Shown piece by piece: positions 24,978 to 34,044 of a stretch of 64,000 nt of DNA. This stretch comes from an uncultured Clostridia bacterium (GTDB lineage: Bacteria; Bacillota; Clostridia; Christensenellales; Borkfalkiaceae), in NCBI GenBank assembly GCA_947632195.1, contig CANROE010000001.1:62001-126000 (forward strand), in the 5' to 3' direction. The notes beneath the pieces are model-generated. The model did no database searches, was not told the DNA's origin, and saw only the letters and a program-made list of their open reading frames with translations. Both the position numbers and the translations under genes were made by a program. Numbering within the stretch: position 1 is the stretch's first letter; the number at the start of each line of letters is the position of its first letter.

Positions 24978-25010
24978 CAAAAAGAGCCGCCGAAAAAAAG
25001 TTTCGGCGGC
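24978..25010 (-). terminator. Intrinsic terminator after ftsQ
   Basis: GCCGCCGAAA pairs with TTTCGGCGGC, followed by TCTTTTTG on the minus strand. Upstream in the same 3' region (25054-25096) CTTTGCGG and CCGCAAAG form another possible stem. No gene is supported in 25011-25134. Confidence 0.8.
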
Positions 25011-25134
25011 AAAACCGCGCCATTGCAGGCGCCTTGCAAACCTCGGTAATCGATCTTTGCGGTCGGACCCAAACGGATATTTGCCGCAAAGGCTTTGAGG
25101 AAACGGGCGTTTCTCTCACGGGTTTTCGTCGGCT

Positions 25135-25935
25135 TTAAAAGGGAAGTTTGTCGCGGTGATCGCTCACGGTAAAGCCGCCGTTGACCGAGTCCACCACGTC
25201 GAAGAACCCGTAAAGCCGCTGTGCGTCGGGGAGTTCGCGGTATTTGAGGAGCACCGCCATCGCCTTGTCCTCGGTGAGGTGGGAGGGCGAATAGACGTCG
25301 GCGTACAGTCCCTCGTGGAAGAGCAGGCGGAAGAAGTAGTCCCCTTCGATGGGGTTCCCCGTCGGGACGAGGCGGATGGAAGTCAGGTTCGCGCGGATGT
25401 CGTCAAGTTGGTCGGCAAAGACGTTGCAGAATTTGAGCGCCTCTTCAAAGTACGCGCCCGTGACGGCCGTCCCCGCCTCCCCTTTGGTCAGCGTAAACCC
25501 TTCGAGCAGCACGTTCCCGCCGAGGCGGCGGTTGACGTTGTCCGTCTTTTCGTAGAGATACAGCCCCTCTTCGTCGAGCACGGCGAATCTGCCGCTCTCG
25601 TATTCAAACGTATATGTCTCCTTGCGTTCGGTGACGGAAAGGGTGAGCGTGCGCGGGAACTTCTTTTCGAGCCCGTCCAAACGGAATGCGGGATATTTTT
25701 CGACGATCTCCCGCACGTCTTCGAGGTCGAGGAAGGTGGTGCTGGACCCGACGAACTTCTCTTCGAGTTCCGCTTGCAGGGCAAAGCTGTCGTCAAGACC
25801 CTCTTCGGAGAGGGTGGAATAACGCACTTTCACGTCCGTGACGGTAAATACGGCGTTGAGCGCTGCGGCGATGACCGCAACGAGCAGGACGAGCCCGATC
25901 GCCGTCGTCAGAAGAATTTTTCCTTTTTTCTTCAT
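25135..25935 (-). CDS. ftsQ: Cell division protein FtsQ/DivIB
   Basis: 266 residues from ATG 25935 (GGAGGG six bases upstream). Short basic cytoplasmic N-terminus, one membrane helix (about 8-28), then a POTRA-like domain beginning VTDVKVRYSTLSEEG, with KYPAFRLDGLEKKFPRTLTL and VTERKE typical of FtsQ. It links FtsL and FtsB-type partners at the septum. Last gene of the long dcw run, 50 bases after murA and before a terminator. Confidence 0.85.
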   Translation of the reverse strand: MKKKGKILLTTAIGLVLLVAVIAAALNAVFTVTDVKVRYSTLSEEGLDDSFALQAELEEKFVGSSTTFLDLEDVREIVEKYPAFRLDGLEKKFPRTLTLSVTERKETYTFEYESGRFAVLDEEGLYLYEKTDNVNRRLGGNVLLEGFTLTKGEAGTAVTGAYFEEALKFCNVFADQLDDIRANLTSIRLVPTGNPIEGDYFFRLLFHEGLYADVYSPSHLTEDKAMAVLLKYRELPDAQRLYGFFDVVDSVNGGFTVSDHRDKLPF

Positions 25936-25985
25936 ATGTATCCCTCCGGAAACGCAAGTTTTTTGGGGCGGCAGGCGCCGCACAT

Positions 25986-27242
25986 CTATACTCTGATCCG
26001 TTTTATCTTCGCGCCCAAGCCCGTCAGCTTTTCTTGCAGGGCGGCGTACCCTCGGTCGATGTGGGAAAGATCGAGCACTTCGCTCATCCCCTCCGCGCCG
26101 AGCGCCGCCAAAACGAGCGCCGCGCCGCCGCGCAGATCTCCCGCCGTGAGAGAGGCCCCGTGCAGCCGCTTTACCCCGCGCACAAAGGCAAGCCTGCCCT
26201 TCACTTCGATGTCCGCGCCCATCTTTCTGAGCTCGGGCACATATTTATAGCGGGTCTCGAAGAGATTCTCCGCGATGACCGCTCCCCCCTCCGCGCCGCT
26301 GTTGAGCGCGGTGGCCTGCGCTTGCAGGTCGGTGGGAAAGCCGGGGAAAGGCATTGTCTCGATACGGCGGTTGCATTTCAGCCTGCCGCTGCTCTCGATT
26401 CTTATTTTATCATTTTTCGCATGGATTTTGCAACCGTTTTCACGCAATTTATGTAAAAGCAACCGAATATTCTCGGGCGCGACCCCCGTCACCTCGGTCT
26501 CTCCGCCGCAGATGGCGCACGCCATGAGATAGGTACCCGCCTCGATACGGTCCTTGATGGGGCGGTAGGTCACCCCGCCGAGGGACTTGACCCCCTCGAT
26601 CTCGATCGTGTCCGTGCCCGCGCCCCGCACCTTCGCACCCATCGCGTTGAGGAAGTTTTGCAGATCGACGATCTCGGGCTCCTTCGCAGCCCCCTGCACC
26701 ACCGTCCGCCCCTCCGCTTTGACGGCGGCGAGCAGAATGTTCTCCGTCGCGCCGACGCTGGGAAAGTCGAGGGCGATCTCCGCGCCGCGCAAGCTATCGC
26801 ATTTGCAAAAAATGAACCCTTCCCGCTCCTCGATCTTCACGCCGAGGCGTTTGAGCGCGGAAAGGTGCAGGTCGATGGGACGAAGTCCGATGTCGCACCC
26901 GCCGGGATAGGCGATGACGGCGCGGTGGAAACGGGTGAGAAGAGACCCGAGCATAAAGACCGATGAACGGAGTTCCTTGGTGAGCGCGGAAGAGAGTTCG
27001 TGCGAGCAGGCGTCGGAGCTGTCGATCACGACGTCCTTTCCGCGAAATTCCGCCTTTGCGCCGAGCTCGCGCAAAATTTGCATCATGCAGAGGGCGTCCG
27101 CAATGGGCGGCACTTCCTCGATCGTCACTTGTTTCTCGGTTAAAACAGACGCGGCGAGAAGCGGCAGCACCGAATTTTTCGCCGACTGCGCACGCACCGT
27201 GCCGTTCAGGCGCCTCCCCCCATCTATTAAAAATTTATCCAT
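25986..27242 (-). CDS. murA: UDP-N-acetylglucosamine 1-carboxyvinyltransferase
   Basis: 418 residues from ATG 27242 (AAGGAG upstream). EPSP synthase-fold enzyme that adds enolpyruvate to UDP-GlcNAc, the first committed step of peptidoglycan synthesis. The catalytic cysteine is present in PGGCDIGLRPIDLH, as is the N-terminal KNSVLPLLAASVL and the PFPGFPTDLQAQ loop, so fosfomycin sensitivity would be expected at this target. It lies between ftsW and ftsQ. Confidence 0.95.
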   Translation of the reverse strand: MDKFLIDGGRRLNGTVRAQSAKNSVLPLLAASVLTEKQVTIEEVPPIADALCMMQILRELGAKAEFRGKDVVIDSSDACSHELSSALTKELRSSVFMLGSLLTRFHRAVIAYPGGCDIGLRPIDLHLSALKRLGVKIEEREGFIFCKCDSLRGAEIALDFPSVGATENILLAAVKAEGRTVVQGAAKEPEIVDLQNFLNAMGAKVRGAGTDTIEIEGVKSLGGVTYRPIKDRIEAGTYLMACAICGGETEVTGVAPENIRLLLHKLRENGCKIHAKNDKIRIESSGRLKCNRRIETMPFPGFPTDLQAQATALNSGAEGGAVIAENLFETRYKYVPELRKMGADIEVKGRLAFVRGVKRLHGASLTAGDLRGGAALVLAALGAEGMSEVLDLSHIDRGYAALQEKLTGLGAKIKRIRV

Positions 27243-27275
27243 AAATACTCCTTGCGCAACGGAGCATAACCCCAT

Positions 27276-27296
27276 AAAAGCCCTCTTGGGGCTTTT
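27276..27296 (-). terminator. Small hairpin between ftsW and murA
   Basis: AAAAGCCC, short loop, GGGCTTTT in the 66-base gap. It resembles an intrinsic terminator and may attenuate transcription into murA-ftsQ. Confidence 0.45.
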
Positions 27297-27308
27297 GCGC
27301 ATTTTTTC

Positions 27309-28481
27309 TCACTGCATCTTATGAATTTTCCTCCTTGCGTTGTGTCTCGAAATGCCGTACAGGACCCCCATCGCCGCCATGGTGACGACGAGCGACGTGT
27401 TTCCCGCGCTCACGAGGGGGAGCGGGAGCCCCGTCGGGGGGATACAGCCGCTCACGACGAGGGCGTTGAGCGCCGTCTGCACCGTAAAGGCGAGCGTAAT
27501 GCCCGAGGCGAGCATGTAGCCGTAGAAGGTGTCGCAGGAACGGGCGATACGGAATCCCCGCCAGATGATGAACCCGATGAGGGCGAACAGGAGAAGAACG
27601 CCGGCAAAACCCGTCTCCTCCGCGATGACGGCGAGGATGAAATCGCTCTCGGCAAAGGGCAGAAAGCGGTATTTCTGCCGCGATTTGAAGAGCCCCGTGC
27701 CAAACAGGTTTCCGTTTGCGAGGGCGTAGAGAGATTGGATGAGCTGGTACCCCTCTCCCTTGGGCGACTGCCACGGGTCGAGGAAGGCGGAGAGCCGCTT
27801 TAAGCGGTAGGGCTCCATGAAGATGAGGGCGGGCACGGCGCAGAGGACTGGCACGGCGATCGCAAACAGCGTTTTCCATGACGCGCCCGAGAGGAAGATC
27901 ATGCCCACCGTGACCGCCGCGATCAGCATGGTCACGGACATGTTGGGTTCCAAAATGACGAGCGCGCAGACGCCGAGCCCCGCAAAGAGGACGGGCAGCA
28001 CCCCCTTCCCCGTGCGCATGCGGGCGGGGTCTTTTGCAAAATATCCCGCCGCAAAGAGCACAAAGCCGTACTTTGCGAGCTCGGAGGGTTGGATGGTGAA
28101 ACTGCCGAACCCGATCCAGCGGGTCGCGCCGTAGTTGCTCTTCCCCACGCCGGGCACGAACACGAGCGCGAGCAGGACGAGGGAGACAAGGAGCGCGGGG
28201 AGCCCGATTTTTTTTAATTTTTCATGATCGACAAAGGAGATCGCGATCATCGCAGCGAGCCCGAGCACAAACCCGACGATCTGTTTTTTGACGAAGTAGA
28301 GGCTGTCGCCGTACTGCACTTCGGCGTTGTACGCGCTTGCCGAATAGACGCAGACAATGCCGTAGGCGGCAAGCAAAACGACGGCGACGAGAAAAGGAAT
28401 GTCGCCGTAAGCGCCGCCCCGCCCCCGCTGCGCGGGGGCGGGGCGGCTTCCCTGCAAAAATGTTTCCCTATTCTTCCGCAA
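27309..28481 (-). CDS. ftsW: FtsW-type peptidoglycan polymerase (SEDS family)
   Basis: 390 residues with ten membrane helices. SEDS motifs: FTIQPSELAKYGFVLF, ILEPNMSVTMLI, the essential-aspartate loop LPFAESDFILAVIAEETG, and PPTGLPLPLVSAGNTSL. Polymerises lipid II glycan strands with its PBP partner, here FtsI in the same operon. The start is TTG 28481, with GGAGG six bases upstream; it overlaps the end of murD by 14 bases. The N-terminus carries an odd basic, Gly/Pro-rich stretch (about residues 12-23) encoded by a 35-bp GC palindrome at 28413-28447. Confidence 0.93.
   Translation of the reverse strand: MRKNRETFLQGSRPAPAQRGRGGAYGDIPFLVAVVLLAAYGIVCVYSASAYNAEVQYGDSLYFVKKQIVGFVLGLAAMIAISFVDHEKLKKIGLPALLVSLVLLALVFVPGVGKSNYGATRWIGFGSFTIQPSELAKYGFVLFAAGYFAKDPARMRTGKGVLPVLFAGLGVCALVILEPNMSVTMLIAAVTVGMIFLSGASWKTLFAIAVPVLCAVPALIFMEPYRLKRLSAFLDPWQSPKGEGYQLIQSLYALANGNLFGTGLFKSRQKYRFLPFAESDFILAVIAEETGFAGVLLLFALIGFIIWRGFRIARSCDTFYGYMLASGITLAFTVQTALNALVVSGCIPPTGLPLPLVSAGNTSLVVTMAAMGVLYGISRHNARRKIHKMQ
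28413..28447. repeat. GC palindrome within the ftsW coding start
   Basis: GCCGCCCCGCCCCCGC pairs perfectly with GCGGGGGCGGGGCGGC around a 3-base loop (16-bp stem). It is in frame in codons 12-23 of ftsW and resembles intergenic GC hairpins at 7744, 21081 and 22161. Its position just after the start codon could hinder translation. Confidence 0.75.
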
Positions 28482-29868
28482 CGCCGTCCTCCGCAGGCGG
28501 GAGCACGCCGCCCGATCTCTTCTCTGCCGTCAGGACATTCAGCATTTCACGGAAGCGCTCTCCCCTCTCCTCGTAGTTGCGGAAGGCGTCGAAACTCGCC
28601 GAAGCGGGGCTGAGCAGCACGTTCTGTCCCTTTTTGGCGGTGAGAAAGGCGACCCGCACGGCAACGTCGAAGGGACGGCACAGCGTGACCGCCGTATATC
28701 CCTTTTTGAGCGCCGCGCCCAAAATGCGGAAGGCGTTTTCGCCGTAGATGACGGTATGCACCACCCCGCTGTTTCTGATCGCGTCGAAGAGGGGCTCGTA
28801 GGAATACCCCTTGTCCTTGCCGCCGACGAGGAGCACGCTCTCGCCGCGCACGCTCTTCACCGCCTTGATCGCCGAATCCACGTTGGTCGCCTTGCTGTCG
28901 TCGATGAAGTTCACGCCGTCGAGCTCCCCCACCCGCTGCAAGCGGTGGGCGACGCCGCGAAAGCTCTTTAAGGCGGCGGCGATCGTCTCGTTGGGAACGC
29001 CGAAGAGTTTTGCCGCGCAGATCGCAGCCAAGGCGTTGGCGGTGTTGTGTTCACCGTCGAGGGGGAGTTCGGCGACGGGGAAGAGCTTTTCGCCCATATA
29101 GCAGAAATACCCTTCGCTCGGGTATCCCCCCTCCACCGGTTCGCGCAGGGAGAACCACACGGGCTTTGCCTTTGTCTTTTCGGCAAAGCCGCGCACGATG
29201 GGATCGTCGTAGTTGAGCACGGCATACTCGCTCTCCGCGCAGTTTTTGAGCAGGCGGGATTTGAGATAGACGTAGTTCTCCATGTTGTAGTGGCGGTTGA
29301 GGTGGTCCTCTGTGACATTGAGGACGACCGCAACGTGCGGGCGGAGGGAAGAGAGCGTTTCGAGCTGGAAAGAGGAGACTTCGATGACGGCGAGCCCGTC
29401 CTCGCCGAGCTCTTTGACGCAGGAAGAAAGGGGCCGTCCGATGTTTCCGCAGGCGGCGCTCTTTTTGCCTGCTGCCTGAAAGATCCCTTCGAGCATGGTG
29501 ACTGTGGTCGTCTTGCCGTTGGTGCCCGTGACGGCGACTGCGGGGCAGTGCAGATTGAGCGCGCCCAGCTCCATTTCGCCGATGATGCGCTTTCCCGCCC
29601 GTTTGAAGGAGACGGGAAGGGGGTGATCGACGGGGATCCCGGGGCTCAGCACGAGGATATCGCACTCGGCGGCGCGCCGTTCGAGCTCTTCTTTATGTAT
29701 GACGACGCACCCTTTTGCGCCGAGCTCGCGGGCGGTCTCTGCGACGCTGCCGTCCTCCACGTCGTCGAAGCAGTACACCTTCGCCCCACGGGAGAGCAGA
29801 TATTCGCTCGCCGCGATCCCCGAGCGGGAGAGCCCCGCCACAAGAAAGGTCTGTTGGGAATATAGCAT
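28468..29868 (-). CDS. murD: UDP-N-acetylmuramoylalanine-D-glutamate ligase
   Basis: 466 residues from ATG 29868 (AAAGGAG upstream). Mur ligase family with the ATP loop VTGTNGKTTTV, LNVTEDHLNRHYNMENYV and FIDDSKATNVDS, the last typical of MurD. Adds D-glutamate to UDP-MurNAc-L-Ala. It follows mraY by 28 bases and overlaps ftsW. Confidence 0.95.
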   Translation of the reverse strand: MLYSQQTFLVAGLSRSGIAASEYLLSRGAKVYCFDDVEDGSVAETARELGAKGCVVIHKEELERRAAECDILVLSPGIPVDHPLPVSFKRAGKRIIGEMELGALNLHCPAVAVTGTNGKTTTVTMLEGIFQAAGKKSAACGNIGRPLSSCVKELGEDGLAVIEVSSFQLETLSSLRPHVAVVLNVTEDHLNRHYNMENYVYLKSRLLKNCAESEYAVLNYDDPIVRGFAEKTKAKPVWFSLREPVEGGYPSEGYFCYMGEKLFPVAELPLDGEHNTANALAAICAAKLFGVPNETIAAALKSFRGVAHRLQRVGELDGVNFIDDSKATNVDSAIKAVKSVRGESVLLVGGKDKGYSYEPLFDAIRNSGVVHTVIYGENAFRILGAALKKGYTAVTLCRPFDVAVRVAFLTAKKGQNVLLSPASASFDAFRNYEERGERFREMLNVLTAEKRSGGVLPPAEDGVAEE

Positions 29869-29896
29869 AATTTCTCCTTTTCCCCGTCTTGGGGGA

Positions 29897-30847
29897 TCAT
29901 ACGAACGGGAACAAGAGCAGCGCTCCCATGAGCGCGGTGACCGCCGCATAGACGTAAGCGATCTTCCCCTCGGAATATCCCTTCATCTGGAAGTGGTGGT
30001 GGATGGGCGCCATGAGAAAGACGCGCTTGCCCGTTTTTTTATAGTATATTACCTGAATGATGACGGATATGCTTGAAAGGACAAACATCGCGCCCGCAAA
30101 CGGAATGACGAGGGCGTTCCCCGTGACGAGGGCGCAGGAGGCGGCAAACCCGCCGAGGGAGAGAGAGCCCGTGTCGCCCATGAACACGCTTGCGCGGTTG
30201 ACGTTAAAGACGAGATAGGCTGCGAGCGCACCCACGAGGCTCATACACAGACAGGCGACGTCTGCGTTTGCATATTGTAGGGAGAGCAGCAGCGAGAGCG
30301 CGAGAAAGAACATCGCCGAAGTCCCTCCCGCGAGCCCGTCCAGCCCGTCGGTGAGGTTGACCCCGTTGACCGTCGCCACATACACGAACAGTCCGAGCGG
30401 GAACATCCACCAGCCGATGTCGAAGGAAAGATCGGTGAAAGGAATGCGCAGCACGGTGAGCCCTTCATAGCAGCAGTAAACGGACGCGATGACCGCGACC
30501 GAGAGCTGGAAAAAGATCTTCTGGTAGGGACGGAGGCCGAGATTGTCGTGGCGGCGTTTTTTGAGCAGATCGTCCAAAAAGCCCACCAAAAGATACCCCA
30601 CGCCGACGGCGAGGCAGACAAGGAAGGGCTTGTCCGCAGTCCCGCAAAGAAGAAGGGCGGTCAAAGAGGCGGCAAGGACAAAACCCAAGCCGCCCATCGT
30701 GGGGGTCCCCCCCTTCTTCTCGTGTTCTTTGACATAGTGCAAAATATTCTGTCCCGCGCCCAGCTTTTTGAGGAGTGGGATCTCCGCCGCACAAAAGACA
30801 AAGGACAGCGCGGCGGACAAAACCAAACAAACCAACATCGCTCTCAT
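29897..30847 (-). CDS. mraY: Phospho-MurNAc-pentapeptide translocase
   Basis: 316 residues, ten membrane helices. Conserved MraY motifs: GGTPTMGGLGF, the catalytic NLTDGLDGLAGG, MGDTGSLSLGG and the C-terminal HHHFQMKGYSE. Transfers phospho-MurNAc-pentapeptide to undecaprenyl phosphate, forming lipid I. The ATG overlaps the murE stop by four bases. No murF gene lies beside it. Confidence 0.96.
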   Translation of the reverse strand: MRAMLVCLVLSAALSFVFCAAEIPLLKKLGAGQNILHYVKEHEKKGGTPTMGGLGFVLAASLTALLLCGTADKPFLVCLAVGVGYLLVGFLDDLLKKRRHDNLGLRPYQKIFFQLSVAVIASVYCCYEGLTVLRIPFTDLSFDIGWWMFPLGLFVYVATVNGVNLTDGLDGLAGGTSAMFFLALSLLLSLQYANADVACLCMSLVGALAAYLVFNVNRASVFMGDTGSLSLGGFAASCALVTGNALVIPFAGAMFVLSSISVIIQVIYYKKTGKRVFLMAPIHHHFQMKGYSEGKIAYVYAAVTALMGALLLFPFV

Positions 30848-32280
30848 GACAGTTTCCCGACGATCTTCTTCACGGTATCTTTGTCATTGTAGTCGAATTT
30901 TATCCCCATGATCTCCTGGTAAGTCTCCCCGCCCTTCCCCGCGATGAGCAGAATATCTCCCGCGCCGAGCAGGTTCAGGGCATATTCGATGGCCTTCTCC
31001 CGCTCCTCGATGGCGACGTACTCCTCGGAAATGCTGCGGTAGCCCTTCTCGATCTCGGAGATGATGGCGCAGGGATCCTCAAAGCGGGGATTATCCGAGG
31101 TGAGCACGGCAAAGTCGCAAAGGCGCGCCGCCGTCTCCCCCATCTCCTTCCGTTTCCCCCCGTCGCGGTTCCCGCCGCAGCCGAAGAGGACGATCAGTCT
31201 CCCCTCGCACAGTTCTTTGAGGCAGGAAAGGGACTTTTCGAGGCCGTCGGGGGTATGGGCGAAGTCCACGAAAATATCCGCGCCGCGAAAGTGCGCCGCC
31301 TTTTCCAGCCTTCCCTCCACCTGTTTCACCTTTCCGAGCCCGTTTGCGATACATTCTGGGGGGACGCCCAGCCGCCGCGCCGCGCAGGCGGCGGCGAGCG
31401 CGTTATACAGATTGTGCCGCCCGAGGAGGAGCAGGTTCGTCTCGCAGAGTTCGTCCGACAGATTGAAGAGGACGCGGCTGCCCTGCACGCTCTCCTCCTC
31501 CACGAGGGCGAACGCGTCGGCGGGGTTTTCGAGGCCGTAGGTCATGTGCGGGGTCTCCCATTGCAGCAGCGTGCGCGTAAAGGGATCGTCCGCGTTGTAG
31601 ACCGCATAGCGGCAGCGGTCGGGAGCGAACAATTCCCGTTTCGCCCCGCCGTAGCGCTCCATATCCCCGAAAAAATCGAGGTGGTCGCGGGTGAGGTTGG
31701 TAAAGACGCCCACGTCAAAGCGGATGGGCGCAACCTTCCCGAGGGCGAGCGCATGCGCGGAGACTTCCATCACGACGTCCTGCACGCCAGCCTTTCTCAT
31801 CTCGTCGAGCATGGAAAAGAGAGAGACGGGATCGGGCGTCGTGAGATCGGGCGGCACCGTCCTGCCCATAAAGCGGGCGCCGAGGGTGCCGATGAGCCCC
31901 ACCGCTCTGCCGTGTTCCTCCAAAACGGAGGCGAGCAGATGGCAGGTGGTCGTCTTGCCGTTTGTGCCCGTGACCCCCGAAAAGCGCATGTGTTTTTCGG
32001 GGTGGGAGAAGAAGGCGGCGGAGAGCTGCGCCATGGCGGCCCTCCCGTCGGGCACGATGAGCTGCGCGCAGGGCAGCGGGAGCTCCCGCTCGCACACAAG
32101 GCACGCCCCCCGCGCCGCCGCCTCTTCCGCATAGAGGTGGAGGTCCGTCCCCGTGCCGCGATAGCAAAAGAAGAGTTCCCCCTCTGCGGCCGTGCGGCTG
32201 TCCGTGCAGAGCGCCGTGACCTCGCAATCTCCGACGAGCCTTTTTTCTTTGAGTTCCTTTGCAAGTGCGGAAAGTTTCAT
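30844..32280 (-). CDS. murE: UDP-MurNAc-tripeptide synthetase (meso-DAP type)
   Basis: 478 residues from ATG 32280. ATP loop VTGTNGKTTT, and the substrate-recognition motif SDNPRFEDP; DNPR is characteristic of enzymes that add meso-diaminopimelate rather than L-lysine. TRDHLDFFGDM carries the conserved histidine and aspartate. The start overlaps the ftsI stop (ATGA). The open frame extends far upstream but those residues are an antisense-like shadow of ftsI. Confidence 0.95.
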   Translation of the reverse strand: MKLSALAKELKEKRLVGDCEVTALCTDSRTAAEGELFFCYRGTGTDLHLYAEEAAARGACLVCERELPLPCAQLIVPDGRAAMAQLSAAFFSHPEKHMRFSGVTGTNGKTTTCHLLASVLEEHGRAVGLIGTLGARFMGRTVPPDLTTPDPVSLFSMLDEMRKAGVQDVVMEVSAHALALGKVAPIRFDVGVFTNLTRDHLDFFGDMERYGGAKRELFAPDRCRYAVYNADDPFTRTLLQWETPHMTYGLENPADAFALVEEESVQGSRVLFNLSDELCETNLLLLGRHNLYNALAAACAARRLGVPPECIANGLGKVKQVEGRLEKAAHFRGADIFVDFAHTPDGLEKSLSCLKELCEGRLIVLFGCGGNRDGGKRKEMGETAARLCDFAVLTSDNPRFEDPCAIISEIEKGYRSISEEYVAIEEREKAIEYALNLLGAGDILLIAGKGGETYQEIMGIKFDYNDKDTVKKIVGKLS

Positions 32281-34001
32281 GCTCCCCCCTGTGCGGGGAT
32301 CTTCATAAAGTTGATGATCCCCTCGAAAATTTCTTTGGCGCAGGGCGCCGCCACGGTGCTGCCGTAGTAGCTCCCCTGCGGTTCGTCTACGATGATAAGG
32401 CAAAGGTAGCGCGGCGCGTCGGCGGGGAAATAGCCCACGAAGGAGGAGACGTACTTCCCCTGCGCGATGACGCCGTTTTCGTATTTTTGCGCCGTTCCCG
32501 TCTTGCCCGCCACGCGGTAGCCCTCGATGTAGGCATGTTTGCCGCTCCCCTCTCTCACCACCCCTTCGAGCATGGAGGAGAGCAGGCGGGAAGTCTCTTC
32601 GCTCACCGTTCTGCCCATGAGTTTTTTGCCCGTTTTGACTGCGACATAGCCGTCGTCCGAAAAAATTTCGCTCAAAATGTGCGGGGTGTAGTAATATCCC
32701 CCGTTGACGGCGGAGGCCGCCGCACAGGCAAGCTGCAACGGAGAGACTGCGATGGTCTGCCCGAATCCGATACGCGCAAGGTCGCAGTCGCGCACGCTCC
32801 CCTCGGGCAGGAGCATTCCCACCGCCTCGCCCGAAAAGTCCACGCCCGTCGCCTTGCCGAACCCGAACGCCGTGAGATAGCTGTAAAAAGTCTCCTTCCC
32901 AAGCCCGAGCGCCAGATCGACAAAGCAGGGGTTGCAGGAATTGTTGAGCGCCTCGGCGAGGGTCTGGCCACTGTGCTTGCCGTTTTTGTGGTCGCTCCAA
33001 CATTTGATGGTCGTGCCGTCCACGCTGCGGGTGCGGCTGCTCGGAAACACATATTGCGGGGACAGCGCCGCAGGGTTTCCCTTCCGCCACTCTTCGAGAT
33101 CGGCGGCGGCGGTAATAATTTTGAAGGTCGACCCTGGTTCGTAGATGTCGCTTACGAGGCAATTGCGGGAGAGGCGGTTGAGTGCGTCCATGTCGTCGCG
33201 GGGCGGGTCGTTCAAATCGTAGGAGGGCAGATTCACCATCGCGAGCACGCCGAAGTCCTGCGGGTCGAGCACGATACACCGCGCCGCCTTCGCGGAAGTT
33301 TGGGCGAGCGTCCGTCCCATCACCTCCTCGGCAAGCGCCTGGATACGGTAGTCGAGGGTGAGGCGCAGGTTGAGCCCGTCCGTCGCGGGAAGGTAGGACG
33401 CCGATGTCCCCTCGATCTCCGCGCCGACGAGATCGGTCTCATAGAGGATCTCCCCCGCCTCCCCTCTGAGAAAGGAATCGTAAAAGCGTTCCAATCCCGT
33501 CGTGCCCTCGCTGCCCATCGCGGTAAAGCCCAGGACCTGCGAGGCGAGCGCGCCGTAGGGATACATTCTCTTGTTGTCCCGCGCGTAATAGATCCCCTTC
33601 AATCCGCTCCCCTCGATCGACTGCACAAGGGACTTTTCCCCCTGTTTCAGGAGCGTGATCTCCGAGCGGGAGCGGTCGGAGAGCTTTGCCTGCATGTCCT
33701 CGCGGGGGACGTGCAGGAGCGCGGAGAGGACGGTCGCGGTGTTTTCGATGTCGGTGACGGCATTTGCGCGGGCGTACACGCTGTACGCCGTCTCGTTGCC
33801 CGCGAGCAGTTCGCCGTTGCGGTCGAAAATTTTTCCGCGCTCGGGGGTCACGGGGATCTCCCGCGTCCACTGGTCGAGGGCGAGAGATAATAGTTTCTCC
33901 TGCCAGAAGAGCTGCACATAGAGAAATCTCCCCAAAAAAACGCAAAAAAGAAAGGCTATCGCCAATAGCACGGCAAATAACCTCTTTCGTAGGACAGTCA
34001 A
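32277..34001 (-). CDS. ftsI: Division transpeptidase FtsI / PBP2b-like
   Basis: 574 residues: short cytoplasmic end, one membrane helix (about 8-30), dimerisation domain starting RGKIFDRNGELLA, and a transpeptidase domain with S291-T-F-K, S355-C-N and K500-T-G-T. It cross-links septal peptidoglycan together with FtsW. There are no C-terminal PASTA domains, unlike SpoVD or Bacillus PBP2b. The start is uncertain: TTG 34001 has a weak ribosome site; a GGAGGG farther upstream is followed six bases later by an in-frame ATC at about 34022, and GTG 33971 is possible. Confidence 0.92.
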   Translation of the reverse strand: MTVLRKRLFAVLLAIAFLFCVFLGRFLYVQLFWQEKLLSLALDQWTREIPVTPERGKIFDRNGELLAGNETAYSVYARANAVTDIENTATVLSALLHVPREDMQAKLSDRSRSEITLLKQGEKSLVQSIEGSGLKGIYYARDNKRMYPYGALASQVLGFTAMGSEGTTGLERFYDSFLRGEAGEILYETDLVGAEIEGTSASYLPATDGLNLRLTLDYRIQALAEEVMGRTLAQTSAKAARCIVLDPQDFGVLAMVNLPSYDLNDPPRDDMDALNRLSRNCLVSDIYEPGSTFKIITAAADLEEWRKGNPAALSPQYVFPSSRTRSVDGTTIKCWSDHKNGKHSGQTLAEALNNSCNPCFVDLALGLGKETFYSYLTAFGFGKATGVDFSGEAVGMLLPEGSVRDCDLARIGFGQTIAVSPLQLACAAASAVNGGYYYTPHILSEIFSDDGYVAVKTGKKLMGRTVSEETSRLLSSMLEGVVREGSGKHAYIEGYRVAGKTGTAQKYENGVIAQGKYVSSFVGYFPADAPRYLCLIIVDEPQGSYYGSTVAAPCAKEIFEGIINFMKIPAQGGA

Positions 34002-34044
34002 AGAAAAGTCCGTATTCTGTTTGATAGGTTCCCTCCGCTGGGGC

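Noticed and set aside
24913..25119. A 68-residue minus-strand frame between ftsQ and ftsA
   Set aside because: It spans the ftsQ terminator, has no ribosome site and no recognisable pattern.
30844..33279. An 811-residue open frame on the minus strand containing murE
   Set aside because: The first 333 codons are low-complexity Arg/Gly/Pro residues overlapping ftsI in another frame. MurE homology, and the ATGA overlap with the ftsI stop, place the start at 32280.
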